A stretch of DNA of 64,000 nt from Chitinophaga eiseniae (lineage in GTDB: Bacteria > Bacteroidota > Bacteroidia > Chitinophagales > Chitinophagaceae), in NCBI RefSeq assembly GCF_012641265.1, contig NZ_JABAHZ010000013.1, positions 50,505-114,504 on the forward strand, given 5' to 3'. The stretch's first letter is position 1. Every line of letters begins with the position of its first letter. Positions 35,293 to 44,966 of this stretch are shown one piece after another. Below the pieces are notes generated by a model that saw only the letters and a list, made by a program, of their open reading frames with translations, did no database searches and was not told where the DNA came from. Both the position numbers and the translations under genes were made by a program.

Positions 35293-36489
35293 TTAAGCTA
35301 CCGCAGCGTTTTCTGCATTTGCCATTACTTTTTCCAAACGTTCTTTTTCTGCCTGTTTTCCCTCCATTTCTTCCACATTCCTGGATACACTGAGGATAAT
35401 ACCGATGGCCATACTGGTAAATAAAACTGAGGATCCACCCATACTTACCAGTGGAAGGGTAACCCCTGTAACCGGGAACAGGTGCACGTTTACCGCCATA
35501 TTGGTCAACGCCTGTATCACCAGTGTTACACTGAGCCCTACTGCCAGGAATGCACCAAAGGCATACGGGCATCTTTTATAGATCCTGATACTTCTCAACA
35601 GCAGTATCATGTAAGCCGCCAGGATCAGGAAGGCGCCAGCCATGCCATATTCTTCAATGATCGTTGCATAGATATAGTCAGAATAGGCATGCGGTAAAAA
35701 GTTACGCTGGGTACTATTACCGGGACCTTTACCTAAAATGCCTCCACCTGCAATGGCAATGTTGGCCTGTTGTACCTGGTAAGGAGCTTCCGTATGATCG
35801 CCATGTAAGAAGTTATCGATACGTTTTTCCCATGTTTTAGTACGCATTTCCACGCCCGTTACCTTCGCTATTCCAAAAAGCAATACGATGCCTACTGCTC
35901 CTGCTGCCACCATGGAAGCGAGGAATCTTACCGGTACCCGGCCGATGAAGCAGAGCAACATACAGCTGGCGCCGAGTAAAAGCGCCGTACTCATATTGGC
36001 CGGCATAATCAGCGCACAGATGATAGCTACCGGTGTAATAATGGGCAAAAAACCTTTCTTAAAATCGTTGATCAGGTTCTGACGCCTGGATAACTGCCTG
36101 CTTACATACATGAAGATGGCGAGTTTTGCCACGTCCGATGTCTGGAACGTCAGGTTAATGATCGGTAAACTGATCCACCTGCTGGCATCGTTGAGATGCC
36201 GTCCGAAGGCCAATGTATAGATCAGCAGGGGAATAGAGATCAGGAAGCCTATCTGTGCCACCCGGGAGTAAACGGTATAATTTACCCGGTGTGCAAAATA
36301 GATGATAGCTAATCCCATGACCAATACGATCAGTTGCTTTAGGAGATAATACTCGGTATGGCCGCCTCTTTCGCGGTAGGCCAGTGACCCGGTAGCGCTA
36401 TATACGGCCAGCAGGCTCACCAGCGATAGAAAAATTACTATCGTCCAGATTACCTTATCGCCTTTTGTTCTATAGAGCGCTCCTGCCAT
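35293..36489 (-). CDS. ftsW: Cell division protein FtsW (SEDS glycosyltransferase)
   Basis: Polytopic SEDS-family peptidoglycan glycosyltransferase, 398 residues with about 10 membrane helices. It polymerises lipid II at the septum together with FtsI. Recognised by GILGKGPGNS, the FLPHAYSDYIYATIIEEYG region and PLVSMGGSSVLF. The cytoplasmic tail is charged (Glu/Lys-rich). It sits between murD and murG, the usual position. The choice of FtsW over RodA rests on that context. Confidence 0.94.
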   Translation of the reverse strand: MAGALYRTKGDKVIWTIVIFLSLVSLLAVYSATGSLAYRERGGHTEYYLLKQLIVLVMGLAIIYFAHRVNYTVYSRVAQIGFLISIPLLIYTLAFGRHLNDASRWISLPIINLTFQTSDVAKLAIFMYVSRQLSRRQNLINDFKKGFLPIITPVAIICALIMPANMSTALLLGASCMLLCFIGRVPVRFLASMVAAGAVGIVLLFGIAKVTGVEMRTKTWEKRIDNFLHGDHTEAPYQVQQANIAIAGGGILGKGPGNSTQRNFLPHAYSDYIYATIIEEYGMAGAFLILAAYMILLLRSIRIYKRCPYAFGAFLAVGLSVTLVIQALTNMAVNVHLFPVTGVTLPLVSMGGSSVLFTSMAIGIILSVSRNVEEMEGKQAEKERLEKVMANAENAAVA

Positions 36490-36505
36490 TTTCCACTTTT
36501 ATGTT

Positions 36506-37846
36506 TTATAATCCTTTTACTTCTTCTTTGAATTTCCGGCCCCTGTCTTCGTAATTCTTAAACAGGTCGAAGCTGGCGCAGGCAGGAGACAGTAATACGA
36601 TATCTCCTTTAGCAGCCTGGTTAAATGCTTCCTGGACGGCATCGTGCATGCTGGTGGTATTGATCATCACCGGTGTATCGTTGGATAACGCCGCAAAGAT
36701 GGGGGTATTGTCTACACCCATACAGATGATGGCTTTCACTTTTTCTTTCACGAGGTCACGGATGGCATCGTAATCGTTGCCTTTATCCACACCGCCCATA
36801 ATGAGTACGATGGGTTTGTCAAAGCTTTCCAGTGCAAACCACACGGAGTTAACATTGGTTGCTTTGCTATCGTTAATAAAATCTACTCCTCTCACGGTGG
36901 CTACATATTCCATGCGATGTTCGAGGCTTTCAAATGACGTGAGGCTCTCACGGATTTTTTCGTTCCTTATATCCATGGTTCTGCCTGCAATTGCTGCTGC
37001 CATTGAATTATATAGATTATGTTTTCCCTTTAATGACAGGTCATACATAGACATGATAACCGGATCTCCGTTGACATCAACGTGCAACTGGTCGTTGGCA
37101 ATAAAGCCGCCTTCTTTCAGTGGTTTCATGATGGTAAAAGGTATTGATGCTGAATAAATGGGTTGCTGCGCTAAATGTCGCATGATCTCAGGATCGTCCA
37201 TGCAGTAGATGAAGTAGTCTTCCGCTGTTTGGTTCATGGCTATTCTGAATTTGGAGGCTACGTAATTTTCCATTTTGTAGTTGTAGCGATCCAGGTGATC
37301 CGGCGTAATGTTCAACAGGATGGCCACATTGGGTTTGAAGTCCTTAATGTCATCCAGCTGGAAGCTGCTGATTTCAATCACATAATACTCCGCGGGTGCG
37401 GTTGCCACCTGCCTGGCATAGCTGATACCAATATTACCTACCATGGCCACATCCAGTCCTGCGTTTTTAAAGATGTGGTAGGTGAGGGCAGTAGTGGTGC
37501 TCTTGCCGTTGCTACCGGTGATGGCAATAATCTTTTTACCTGTCGAGAAACGGTAGGCCAGCTCTATTTCGGAGATAACAGGTATGCCTTTTTCGCGTAC
37601 CTTTTTCATCAGTTCCGATTTTTCAGGGATACCGGGACTTTTCACGATTTCGTTTGCGTCCAGGATGATATCCCAGGAATGATGTCCTTCTTCAAAAGAG
37701 ATCTGGTTTACCGCCAGTTCCTGTTTATAGTTATCTTTTATAGTGCCGCCGTCAGAAACAAACACTTCATACCCTTGCTGTTTTCCCAGCAAGGCTGCAC
37801 CTATTCCGCTTTCACCGGCTCCTAATATGACGAGTTTGTACTTCAT
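36506..37846 (-). CDS. murD: UDP-N-acetylmuramoyl-L-alanine--D-glutamate ligase
   Basis: Cytoplasmic ATP-dependent ligase adding D-Glu, 446 residues. The N-terminal nucleotide-binding segment VILGAGESGIGAA is followed by the P-loop GSNGKSTT (111-118). NITPDHLDRY and LLSPACASFDLFKNYEDRG are MurD signatures. It starts ATG at 37846, 33 bp after mraY, and ends 16 bp before ftsW. Confidence 0.97.
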   Translation of the reverse strand: MKYKLVILGAGESGIGAALLGKQQGYEVFVSDGGTIKDNYKQELAVNQISFEEGHHSWDIILDANEIVKSPGIPEKSELMKKVREKGIPVISEIELAYRFSTGKKIIAITGSNGKSTTTALTYHIFKNAGLDVAMVGNIGISYARQVATAPAEYYVIEISSFQLDDIKDFKPNVAILLNITPDHLDRYNYKMENYVASKFRIAMNQTAEDYFIYCMDDPEIMRHLAQQPIYSASIPFTIMKPLKEGGFIANDQLHVDVNGDPVIMSMYDLSLKGKHNLYNSMAAAIAGRTMDIRNEKIRESLTSFESLEHRMEYVATVRGVDFINDSKATNVNSVWFALESFDKPIVLIMGGVDKGNDYDAIRDLVKEKVKAIICMGVDNTPIFAALSNDTPVMINTTSMHDAVQEAFNQAAKGDIVLLSPACASFDLFKNYEDRGRKFKEEVKGL

Positions 37847-37879
37847 TTCGTTTATACTGCGTTGTTAGTCGTTTATAAA

Positions 37880-39139
37880 TTATCTCATTTTCAATGTTGC
37901 GATCGCTACTACCACACACATAATGGTGACGATCCAGAAGCGAACAGAAATTTTACTTTCATGATACCCTATTTTCTGGTAGTGGTGGTGGAGAGGTGAC
38001 ATCTTCAGGATGCGTCTGCCTTCACCATACTTTTTCTTGGTGTATTTGAAATAGGATACCTGCAGCATTACCGACAGGGATTCTACCAGGAATACGCCGC
38101 AGAAGATGGGTACCAGTAATTCCTTTCTCACAATAATAGCCAGGGAGGCAATGATACCACCCAATGCGAGGCTACCGGTATCTCCCATAAACACCTGTGC
38201 GGGGTAAGCATTGTACCAGAGAAATCCTACACATCCGCCCACAAAGGCTGCAATGAATATGGACAGTTCTCCCAGGTTAGGGATATACATGATATTCAGG
38301 TATTCGGCAAACTGTATGTTACCGGATACATAGGCGAAGATGCCCAGGCACACACCAATAATACCTGAAACACCCGTTGCCAGCCCATCGAGTCCATCTG
38401 TCAGATTAGCACCATTGGAAACGGCGGTGATAATGATGATCACGCTCAGGATATAGATGACGAACGTATATTTTTCGCCTCCCGGAATCCAGGAGATTAA
38501 TTTAGCGTAATTGAATTCATGATTTTTTACAAAAGGAATGGTGGTAATAGGTGTTTTAACATCCACAAACCGTTGTCCTTCGCGGGTTACACGCTCCGGG
38601 TGATTCGTAATCTGTCTTTCATATGGAGCCAGTTTACGGGCGCCTACTACTTCGCGCGATACCACCACATCATTATTGAAATACAGGGTACAGCCTACAA
38701 TCAGTCCCAGGCCTATTTGTCCCATGATCTTAAACTTACCGGCAAGTCCCTCTTTATTCTTTTTAAATACTTTGATATAATCATCCAGGAAGCCAATCAG
38801 TCCCAGCCAAACGGTAGAGAGCAGGATGAGCCAGATATATACGTTGGCTATTTGTGCAAATAATAAAGTAGGTATTACGATGGCGGAGAGGATGATCAAC
38901 CCACCCATGGTAGGTGTTCCTTTTTTCGTGTTTTCGCCCTGTAGGCCGAGTTCACGGATCGTTTCGCCAATTTGTTTTCTCTGTAAAAACTTAATAATCC
39001 TTTTACCAAACAGCAAAGAAATCACGAGCGACAGCAGTAATGCCATCGTTACACGGAAGGTGATATACTGGAACATACCACCACCGATGATGCTGATCTT
39101 AAATTCTGTTTTCAGGTAATTTAAAAAATAATATAACAT
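37880..39139 (-). CDS. mraY: Phospho-N-acetylmuramoyl-pentapeptide transferase
   Basis: Integral membrane enzyme that makes lipid I from UDP-MurNAc-pentapeptide and undecaprenyl phosphate, 419 residues and about 10 helices. Motifs: KKGTPTMGGL, FLDDYIKVFKKNKEGL with the catalytic Asp pair, NLTDGLDGLATG, FMGDTGSLALGG and SPLHHHYQ. It carries the longer periplasmic loop seen in Bacteroidota (around 155-215). It follows murE directly, with no murF between them. Confidence 0.97.
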   Translation of the reverse strand: MLYYFLNYLKTEFKISIIGGGMFQYITFRVTMALLLSLVISLLFGKRIIKFLQRKQIGETIRELGLQGENTKKGTPTMGGLIILSAIVIPTLLFAQIANVYIWLILLSTVWLGLIGFLDDYIKVFKKNKEGLAGKFKIMGQIGLGLIVGCTLYFNNDVVVSREVVGARKLAPYERQITNHPERVTREGQRFVDVKTPITTIPFVKNHEFNYAKLISWIPGGEKYTFVIYILSVIIIITAVSNGANLTDGLDGLATGVSGIIGVCLGIFAYVSGNIQFAEYLNIMYIPNLGELSIFIAAFVGGCVGFLWYNAYPAQVFMGDTGSLALGGIIASLAIIVRKELLVPIFCGVFLVESLSVMLQVSYFKYTKKKYGEGRRILKMSPLHHHYQKIGYHESKISVRFWIVTIMCVVVAIATLKMR

Positions 39140-39226
39140 ATGTTTTAGTCGTAACCCGCCCGCAACCTTGGCAGACAGGCTTTTAAGTCATTGGATTATT
39201 AAGTATTATTCGTTCTTCTTCAAAAA

Positions 39227-40693
39227 TTATTTGTCCATCAGCTTCATCATCTCCACCAGCACTTCTTTATCATCGAAGTGATGTTTCACGCCTTTGATTT
39301 CCTGGTACTTTTCGTGTCCTTTACCTGCTACCAGGATGATATCTTCCCGGTTGGCGAGGGAAAGTGCCGTTTTAATGGCTTCTTTCCGGTCGGTAATGGA
39401 GAGTACTTTTTTCTTCAGGTGCACGGGTATTCCTGCTTCCATTTCATGGATAATCGCTGCCGGGTCTTCCGAGCGGGGATTATCGGAGGTAAGGATTACC
39501 TTATCGCTGCTTTCCACGGCAACGTCCCCCATAATAGGGCGTTTGGCGGTATCCCGGTCACCACCGCAGCCTACTACGGTGATTACCTGTTCATTGCCTT
39601 TGCGTAGATTTTTGATAGTAGCCAGTACATTTTTCAGTGCATCTGGTGTATGTGCATAGTCTACGATGGCAATGATCTGTTCCTTGTCAGAAATGATATA
39701 ATCGAACCGGCCTTCAGCGCCAGGTGTGTCGCTGAGCGCCTGCAGTACTTTTGCTTTGTCAATGCCCAGTAATACAGCGGCACCATATACAGCCAGCAGG
39801 TTATAGGCATTGAATTCCCCGATGAGACGGAAATGTACTTCCGTGTCTCCTACCAGCATTACCAGGCCGGTGAGGTTATTTTCCAGGATTTTACCTTTAA
39901 AATCTGCCAGGGTGCGCAGGCTGTAAGTAGCTTTCCTGGCTTTGGTATTCTGTAGCATCACCATGCCTCTTTTATCGTCCAGGTTGGTGAGTGCAAACGC
40001 GCCTACCGGGAGATGATCGAAGAATGATTTTTTTACCCGGATATATTCTTCGAAAGTTTTGTGATAGTCGAGGTGATCGTGGGTGATGTTACTGAAAATG
40101 CCGCCGGCGAATTTCAATCCTGCGATCCGTTGCTGGTGTATGGCATGGGAGCTTACTTCCATAAACACATACAGGCAGCCGTCTTCCACCATCTTTGCGA
40201 GCAAAGCATTGAGGTTGATCGGATCGGGGGTGGTATGGGTAGCCGGTATAACGGTGTCGCCTATCTGGTTTTGTACAGTAGACAACAGCCCGCAATGATA
40301 GCCCAGTTTGGTAAACAGGCGGAACAGGAGCGTAGCAATGGTTGTTTTACCATTGGTACCTGTTACGCCCACCAGTTGTATTTTATGAGAAGGGTTATCG
40401 TAGAAATTGCCTGCCATCACACCGCTACTGGTAGCGCTGTTGGCTACCTGTACATAGCATATATTTTTGGCCAGTTGTTCCGGCAATGTTTCGCAAATAA
40501 TGGCAGCGGCGCCCTGAGCAATCGCTTTTTCGATGTACCCGTGTCCATCCACGTGTACTCCCTTCACCGCAATGAAAGCATCACCGGAGCCGATGGCCCT
40601 GGAGTCGATCGCGAGCGAGTTGATGGTAATATCCGTATTACCATGCACCGCCTGGATGCTTACATTGTACAATATGTCGCGCAGCGTTTTCAT
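39227..40693 (-). CDS. murE: UDP-N-acetylmuramoyl-tripeptide synthetase, meso-DAP type
   Basis: ATP-dependent ligase adding the third amino acid, 488 residues. The P-loop TGTNGKTT is at 111-118, and FMEVSSHAIHQQRI and NITHDHLDYH are family motifs. The substrate motif DNPR is present (TSDNPRSEDP), which in this family marks meso-diaminopimelate, so a DAP-type peptidoglycan is expected. The ATG follows the ftsI stop with no gap (TAAATG), so translation is coupled. Confidence 0.96.
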   Translation of the reverse strand: MKTLRDILYNVSIQAVHGNTDITINSLAIDSRAIGSGDAFIAVKGVHVDGHGYIEKAIAQGAAAIICETLPEQLAKNICYVQVANSATSSGVMAGNFYDNPSHKIQLVGVTGTNGKTTIATLLFRLFTKLGYHCGLLSTVQNQIGDTVIPATHTTPDPINLNALLAKMVEDGCLYVFMEVSSHAIHQQRIAGLKFAGGIFSNITHDHLDYHKTFEEYIRVKKSFFDHLPVGAFALTNLDDKRGMVMLQNTKARKATYSLRTLADFKGKILENNLTGLVMLVGDTEVHFRLIGEFNAYNLLAVYGAAVLLGIDKAKVLQALSDTPGAEGRFDYIISDKEQIIAIVDYAHTPDALKNVLATIKNLRKGNEQVITVVGCGGDRDTAKRPIMGDVAVESSDKVILTSDNPRSEDPAAIIHEMEAGIPVHLKKKVLSITDRKEAIKTALSLANREDIILVAGKGHEKYQEIKGVKHHFDDKEVLVEMMKLMDK

Positions 40694-42799
40694 TTAGCTC
40701 AGTTCTATGACGATAGTTTGTTCGTTTCCAATTTTAGTTCCGCCGGGGAGTGATTGTGTTTTAACTTTGCCGGCGCCTTTTACCACTACGCGGAGTCCTG
40801 CATTTTCGAGCAGGTACAGTGCGTCTTTGAGTCCCATTCCCGTAACATCCGGTACCGCGCCTTTCAGTTGAGTTACCTGCTGGAAGGCAATTTTCCGGTC
40901 TGTTACTTTAGCGCTCACCCAGCTGTTGTTAGCAGGGGTGCTGCTGAGCGGGAGTTGCAGGGTACTGAGAATTTCTTTCCATTCGCTGCCTCTTCCGTTT
41001 TTCAGTGCCAGCAGGGTATCCAGTTGCATGGTAGCCTGCATGGGTTTTTGTCTTTCAACGGCGATGGCATACAGTTTATCTGCCACTTCCCTAAACACGG
41101 GACCCGCAACGTTTGCTCCGTAAAAGCGCAAAGCGTGCGGTTTATTTTTAATCACTACCACACAGGTATACTGTGGGTCCTTTGCAGGAAAATAACCGGC
41201 AAAGGACGACTGGTAGATTTTGTCTGCATATCCATGGCTGCCATTGGCCACGAGTGCGGTGCCTGTTTTGCCGGCGAAGTCGTAATAGGGGGTACGCAAT
41301 TTTTTTGCGGTACCATCTATGGGAACGCCTTCGAGCATGGCCTGTACCTGTTTAAGCGTGTTTTGAGAACAGATGCTATCCAGCAGTACAGTAGGCTCAA
41401 ATTGTTTAGCTACCTGGCCATACTCCTGTATGGAGTTAACGAGGTAGGGTTTCATCATTTTACCGTTGTTGGCTACAGCGTTGTACAGCATGCAGGTTTG
41501 CAACGGGCTGATGAGCACTTCATATCCGAATGCCATCCAGGGCAGGGATGTGTTGCTCCAGCTTTTGGAAGCGGTGGATTTAACCACTGGTCTTCCTTCG
41601 CCGACGAGGTCTATACCGGTACTTTGATCGAGCCGCAGTTTCCTGAGGTGGGCGACAAAGTTATTGGGTTGACGGTTATAGAACTGGTAGGCCAGTTTAG
41701 CCATTCCCACATTGGAACTCAGTTCGAATGCGTGTTTCACGGTTACATTCTGGGGGCCGGGGTGTGGTTCCGAGTCATATACGGTTCTACGTCCCACCTG
41801 CCAGTGTCCACCATCCATATTGACCATGGTGTTCATGGTCGCGAATTTATCTTCCAGCACAGAGATAACGGTAGCCAGTTTAAAAGTGGAACCGGGTTCC
41901 GCTACCTGCAGTGCATAGTTCATATCTTCCCAGTAGTTGCCATCGGGTTGCCGGCCCAGGTTGGCAATGGCTTTGATTTTGCCGGTTTTCACTTCCATGA
42001 GGATGCAGGTGCCATGATCGGCTTCATTGCCTACCATCATGTTCATGAGGGCTGTTTCCACGATATCCTGCATATTCACATCGATGGTGGTAACCACATC
42101 GCGGCCGTTTTCCGGTTCGATGTCGTATCCATCAACGGGTACGTAGGTACCGCCAGCGATGCGGCGCATCAGTCTTTTACCGGTTACCCCTTTCAGGTAA
42201 TCGTTGTAGGTTCTTTCCAGTCCTACGCTCTGTGAGTTTTCGCGGGCCAGTCCGATGGTTCTGTTGGCGAGCAGTTTAAAGGGATTGATGCGCTTACTTT
42301 TGGATTCAGCGATCATGCCACCTTTATTTTTGCCGAGGCGAAACATCGGGAAGGTACGTAGCTCCTGGTATTGGTTAAAGGGCACATCTCTTTTCAGCAG
42401 AAAATAGCGGTCCTTTGATTTATAGCCTTCCTGCAGCATGGTTCTATAGGCTGCTTTGCTGCGGTCGCCGAAGGTATTTGCCAGGCGATCGGCGAGTGAG
42501 TCGAGGTTTTCCTTGAACACTTTGCCATTTTTATCGCGGAGGCCATCGGCGGCGAAGTCAATACGGATATCGAAATACGGGATGGAGGTCGACAGCATTC
42601 TGCCTTCTTCAGAGTAGATGGTACCTCTTTCCGCGTCGAGTGCTACATAGCCGGTGTGCAGGCTATCGGCCATATTGCGCCAGTATTGGCCCTGAACATT
42701 CTGTATGTAGAATACCTTTACCAGTATGGCCACGCCAAACAGCGCCATACCTATGAGGCACAGATACACTCTCCACAATATGTCCTTTTTTACATCCAC
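40694..42799 (-). CDS. ftsI: Penicillin-binding protein, FtsI-type transpeptidase with PASTA domain
   Basis: Septal class B PBP, 701 residues. Membrane anchor (about 10-32), dimerisation domain, then a transpeptidase domain with SxxK at S304-TFK, SxN in LSSNVGMAKLAY and KTG in AGKTGTALVANG. One C-terminal PASTA domain (about 640-701) starts PDVTGMGLKDALYLLENAGL. It cross-links septal peptidoglycan with FtsW and ends exactly at the start of murE. A long open frame on the opposite strand (40754-42235) is a base-composition shadow. Confidence 0.96.
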   Translation of the reverse strand: MDVKKDILWRVYLCLIGMALFGVAILVKVFYIQNVQGQYWRNMADSLHTGYVALDAERGTIYSEEGRMLSTSIPYFDIRIDFAADGLRDKNGKVFKENLDSLADRLANTFGDRSKAAYRTMLQEGYKSKDRYFLLKRDVPFNQYQELRTFPMFRLGKNKGGMIAESKSKRINPFKLLANRTIGLARENSQSVGLERTYNDYLKGVTGKRLMRRIAGGTYVPVDGYDIEPENGRDVVTTIDVNMQDIVETALMNMMVGNEADHGTCILMEVKTGKIKAIANLGRQPDGNYWEDMNYALQVAEPGSTFKLATVISVLEDKFATMNTMVNMDGGHWQVGRRTVYDSEPHPGPQNVTVKHAFELSSNVGMAKLAYQFYNRQPNNFVAHLRKLRLDQSTGIDLVGEGRPVVKSTASKSWSNTSLPWMAFGYEVLISPLQTCMLYNAVANNGKMMKPYLVNSIQEYGQVAKQFEPTVLLDSICSQNTLKQVQAMLEGVPIDGTAKKLRTPYYDFAGKTGTALVANGSHGYADKIYQSSFAGYFPAKDPQYTCVVVIKNKPHALRFYGANVAGPVFREVADKLYAIAVERQKPMQATMQLDTLLALKNGRGSEWKEILSTLQLPLSSTPANNSWVSAKVTDRKIAFQQVTQLKGAVPDVTGMGLKDALYLLENAGLRVVVKGAGKVKTQSLPGGTKIGNEQTIVIELS

Positions 42800-43016
42800 G
42801 TATTCGTTTTAGCGATTAGCTTTTTTACTGTTGGCTTTTAGCATGAATGCCCTCAGCGTTATGGCTAAGGGCTATCGTTAAGAGCTGACAGCTTATTAAG
42901 AAGATACCTGACACTGGCTGCATTTGTATTTGAGATGCTTGCCATTGATTTGATTTACCAGCATCCCCGACCTGATTGTTTGGTCAGGCGGGCAGCGTCA
43001 GGCATCAGTATTAAAA
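42800..43016. other. 217-bp gap between the FtsL-like gene and ftsI
   Basis: The longest gap within the dcw cluster. It contains two imperfect hairpins: GCCCT ... AGGGC near 42850-42875, and a CCTGA ... TCAGG stem with a bulge near 42965-42991. No open frame of note and no promoter match was found. It could be a transcript-processing or attenuation region. Confidence 0.4.
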
Positions 43017-43403
43017 TCATTTTTCTGATTCCTTTTTCAGCACAATCTTTTGTGGAGGGGAGCTGAGTTGTTTAAGTCCCAGCGGCTCTACAGATTTGCT
43101 GACTTCACTCATCTTGCTGCGAAACATGAGCTCACTTTTCACGTTGATATACTCCCACTTGAGCTCTTTTATTTCTTTGCCCAGTTTGTTTATGCGTCTT
43201 ATTTTTTTCTCTGCGAGGTGACTGTTAGCGATGTAGACGAGGGCTAAACAGGCCAGGAAACCGATGAAGGGCATGTTTTGCACCAACGCTCGGTAGTTGA
43301 TGCGCAAACGCCATTCTTTTTTTTGTTCATCCGGTGAGGTGTTGTTGTTTACCTCCTCCGGAGCATCCTGGATTGTCTCGATAGTTTCTACTTCCTGCAA
43401 CAC
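43017..43403 (-). CDS. ftsL: FtsL-like divisome protein
   Basis: 128 residues: a charged cytoplasmic N terminus (about 1-45), one membrane helix (about 46-63, PFIGFLACLALVYIAN), then a coiled-coil-like periplasmic stretch (KKIRRINKLGKEIKELKWEY). That architecture and the position between rsmH and ftsI are those of FtsL. Sequence conservation in FtsL is poor, so the name rests on topology and context. Its likely partners are FtsB/DivIC and FtsQ. Confidence 0.8.
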   Translation of the reverse strand: MLQEVETIETIQDAPEEVNNNTSPDEQKKEWRLRINYRALVQNMPFIGFLACLALVYIANSHLAEKKIRRINKLGKEIKELKWEYINVKSELMFRSKMSEVSKSVEPLGLKQLSSPPQKIVLKKESEK

Positions 43404-43506
43404 GCGCTATGTCTTTTTAAAAAATTGACAATATAAACCTGAACGCAAATCAAACAGATGTGTACTAGGATAGGGTAGGATAATACGGGCGGTTTTTCAA
43501 TCCGCG

Positions 43507-44418
43507 TCATGTTGTTTTTTCGGCTACCCGCAGTTTTGCACTTCTGGATCTTCCATTGGCTTTCAACTCTGCATCACTGGCGGTAACCGGTTTTTTTGTG
43601 ATTAATTTGAACAATTTAGGGGGTGTTTCTTTCGCAAACGGATCTTCGGGTACTTCATCAAAGCGGCCAGTCTTCATAAAATTTTTCACCATCCTGTCTT
43701 CCAGCGAGTGGAAAGTAATGATGGCTAGTCTGCCTCCCGGTTTAAGTACGTTGGTAGCTTGCTCCAGTAAATCTTTCAGTGCGCCCAGTTCATCGTTGAC
43801 GGCAATACGCAGTGCCTGGAAGACTTGTGCCAGGTATTTTTGCGGGTTACCTTTTACGATGGGCTGGATAACGGATTTGAATTCCGCGATGGTGCGCATG
43901 GGGTGTGTTTTGCGTTGCTTAACAATTGTTTGTGCCAGGGTTTTGGCGTTGGTCACTTCTCCATATTCCTGGAAAATCAGTTGTAACCTTGCTTCTCCCC
44001 ATGTGGCCAGCAATTGGGCGGCGGTAAATTCCGTTCTCTGATCCATCCGCATATCCAGGTCGCCATCGAAGCGAATGCTGAATCCTCTTTCTGCTGTATC
44101 AAACTGGTGCGATGAAACGCCCAGATCTGCCAGTACCCCATCTACCTGTTCGGCTTTGTGCAATTTCAGAAAGCGTTGCAGGTGACGGAAATTTTGTTGT
44201 ACAAAAGTTACGCGATCGTCTATAATCCTGTTGCGGTAAGCATCTTCATCCTGATCGAATACTATCAGTCGTCCGTTTTTGCCCAGTTTTTCCAATATGG
44301 CTCTTGAATGTCCTCCGCCTCCAAACGTAGCATCTACATATATCCCTTCCGGGTTAATCTGTAACAGCTCCGTAGTTTCCTGCAGCAGAACGGGTAAATG
44401 ATATTGTTGTTCGCCCAT
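43507..44418 (-). CDS. rsmH: 16S rRNA (cytosine(1402)-N(4))-methyltransferase
   Basis: SAM-dependent methyltransferase (formerly MraW) that modifies C1402 of 16S rRNA, 303 residues. Typical segments: YHLPVLLQE, YVDATFGGGGHSRAIL (SAM-binding), DGVLADLGVSSHQFD, RGFSIRFDGDLDMRM and ITFHSLEDRMVKNFM. It lies 12 bp after mraZ. Normal length. Confidence 0.97.
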   Translation of the reverse strand: MGEQQYHLPVLLQETTELLQINPEGIYVDATFGGGGHSRAILEKLGKNGRLIVFDQDEDAYRNRIIDDRVTFVQQNFRHLQRFLKLHKAEQVDGVLADLGVSSHQFDTAERGFSIRFDGDLDMRMDQRTEFTAAQLLATWGEARLQLIFQEYGEVTNAKTLAQTIVKQRKTHPMRTIAEFKSVIQPIVKGNPQKYLAQVFQALRIAVNDELGALKDLLEQATNVLKPGGRLAIITFHSLEDRMVKNFMKTGRFDEVPEDPFAKETPPKLFKLITKKPVTASDAELKANGRSRSAKLRVAEKTT

Positions 44419-44430
44419 GTGCTCCCCTCT

Positions 44431-44898
44431 TTAAATTGAAATGTTGTTATCTCCTCCTCCCATTACCTGTTGTGCCAGATCACTGAACGCTCCTGGTGAG
44501 AAATTTTCAAAGAACTCCTGGTATTTAGCTTTATCCCAGATCTCGATTTTATTGGTTGCTGCTGCCAGCACAATATCTTTTTCCAGATTGGCGTAAGACA
44601 GCAGGTTTTTTGGTACCAGCAGTCTTCCTGCACTGTCTAGCTCCAGAATGGTGGCCCCGTTTAGAAAGTACCGCCTGAATTCCCTTACTTTTGGGTCAAA
44701 GTCATTCAACTTGCTGATACGTTCGAAAATAGGCTGCCATTCATTCATGGGATACAGGGACAAGCATTTTTCAAACCCTCGGTTAATCACAAACTGTCCT
44801 CCGGCCCCGTCTGATAACTGCTTTTTAAATCCAGCAGGTAACAGAAAGCGTCCTTTTGCGTCCAGCGTCGATTCATATTCACCGAGAAATCCTGTCAT
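44431..44898 (-). CDS. mraZ: Transcriptional regulator / division protein MraZ
   Basis: SpoVT/AbrB-fold DNA-binding protein, first gene of the dcw cluster, which in studied bacteria represses its own operon. The start is set at 44898 (MTGFLGEYESTLDAKGRF), the usual N terminus. An upstream in-frame ATG at 44937 would add 13 unrelated residues. Two MraZ repeats are visible: STLDAKGRFLLP and LELDSAGRLLVP. The 155-residue length is normal. A 10-bp-periodic pentamer array 34-68 bp upstream is a candidate self-binding site. Confidence 0.93.
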   Translation of the reverse strand: MTGFLGEYESTLDAKGRFLLPAGFKKQLSDGAGGQFVINRGFEKCLSLYPMNEWQPIFERISKLNDFDPKVREFRRYFLNGATILELDSAGRLLVPKNLLSYANLEKDIVLAAATNKIEIWDKAKYQEFFENFSPGAFSDLAQQVMGGGDNNISI

Positions 44899-44931
44899 AC
44901 CATGGGGCAAAGTCCTTGAAAATCCATTTTC

Positions 44932-44966
44932 TAACACAAAATAACACTTTTTCCCACTTTTTAACG
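44932..44966 (-). promoter_or_regulatory. Candidate MraZ operator: four pentamers at 10-bp period
   Basis: Read on the minus strand, the blocks CGTTA, TGGGA, TGTTA and TGTTA are separated by 5-nt spacers (AAAAG, AAAAG, TTTTG). MraZ of other bacteria binds TGGGN repeats with 5-nt spacers, so geometry and one box fit while the others are degenerate. The array lies 34-68 bp before the mraZ start. Confidence 0.45.

Noticed and set aside
35261..35572. Minus-strand frame overlapping the end of ftsW
   Set aside because: It is in another frame of ftsW and low in complexity (Gly/Lys/Arg-rich).
40061..40753. Open frame antisense to murE
   Set aside because: Shadow of a conserved Mur ligase gene.
40754..42235. 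Open frame of 493 codons antisense to ftsI
   Set aside because: It lies wholly within the well-supported ftsI gene on the other strand, resembles no family, and is explained by codon bias of ftsI.
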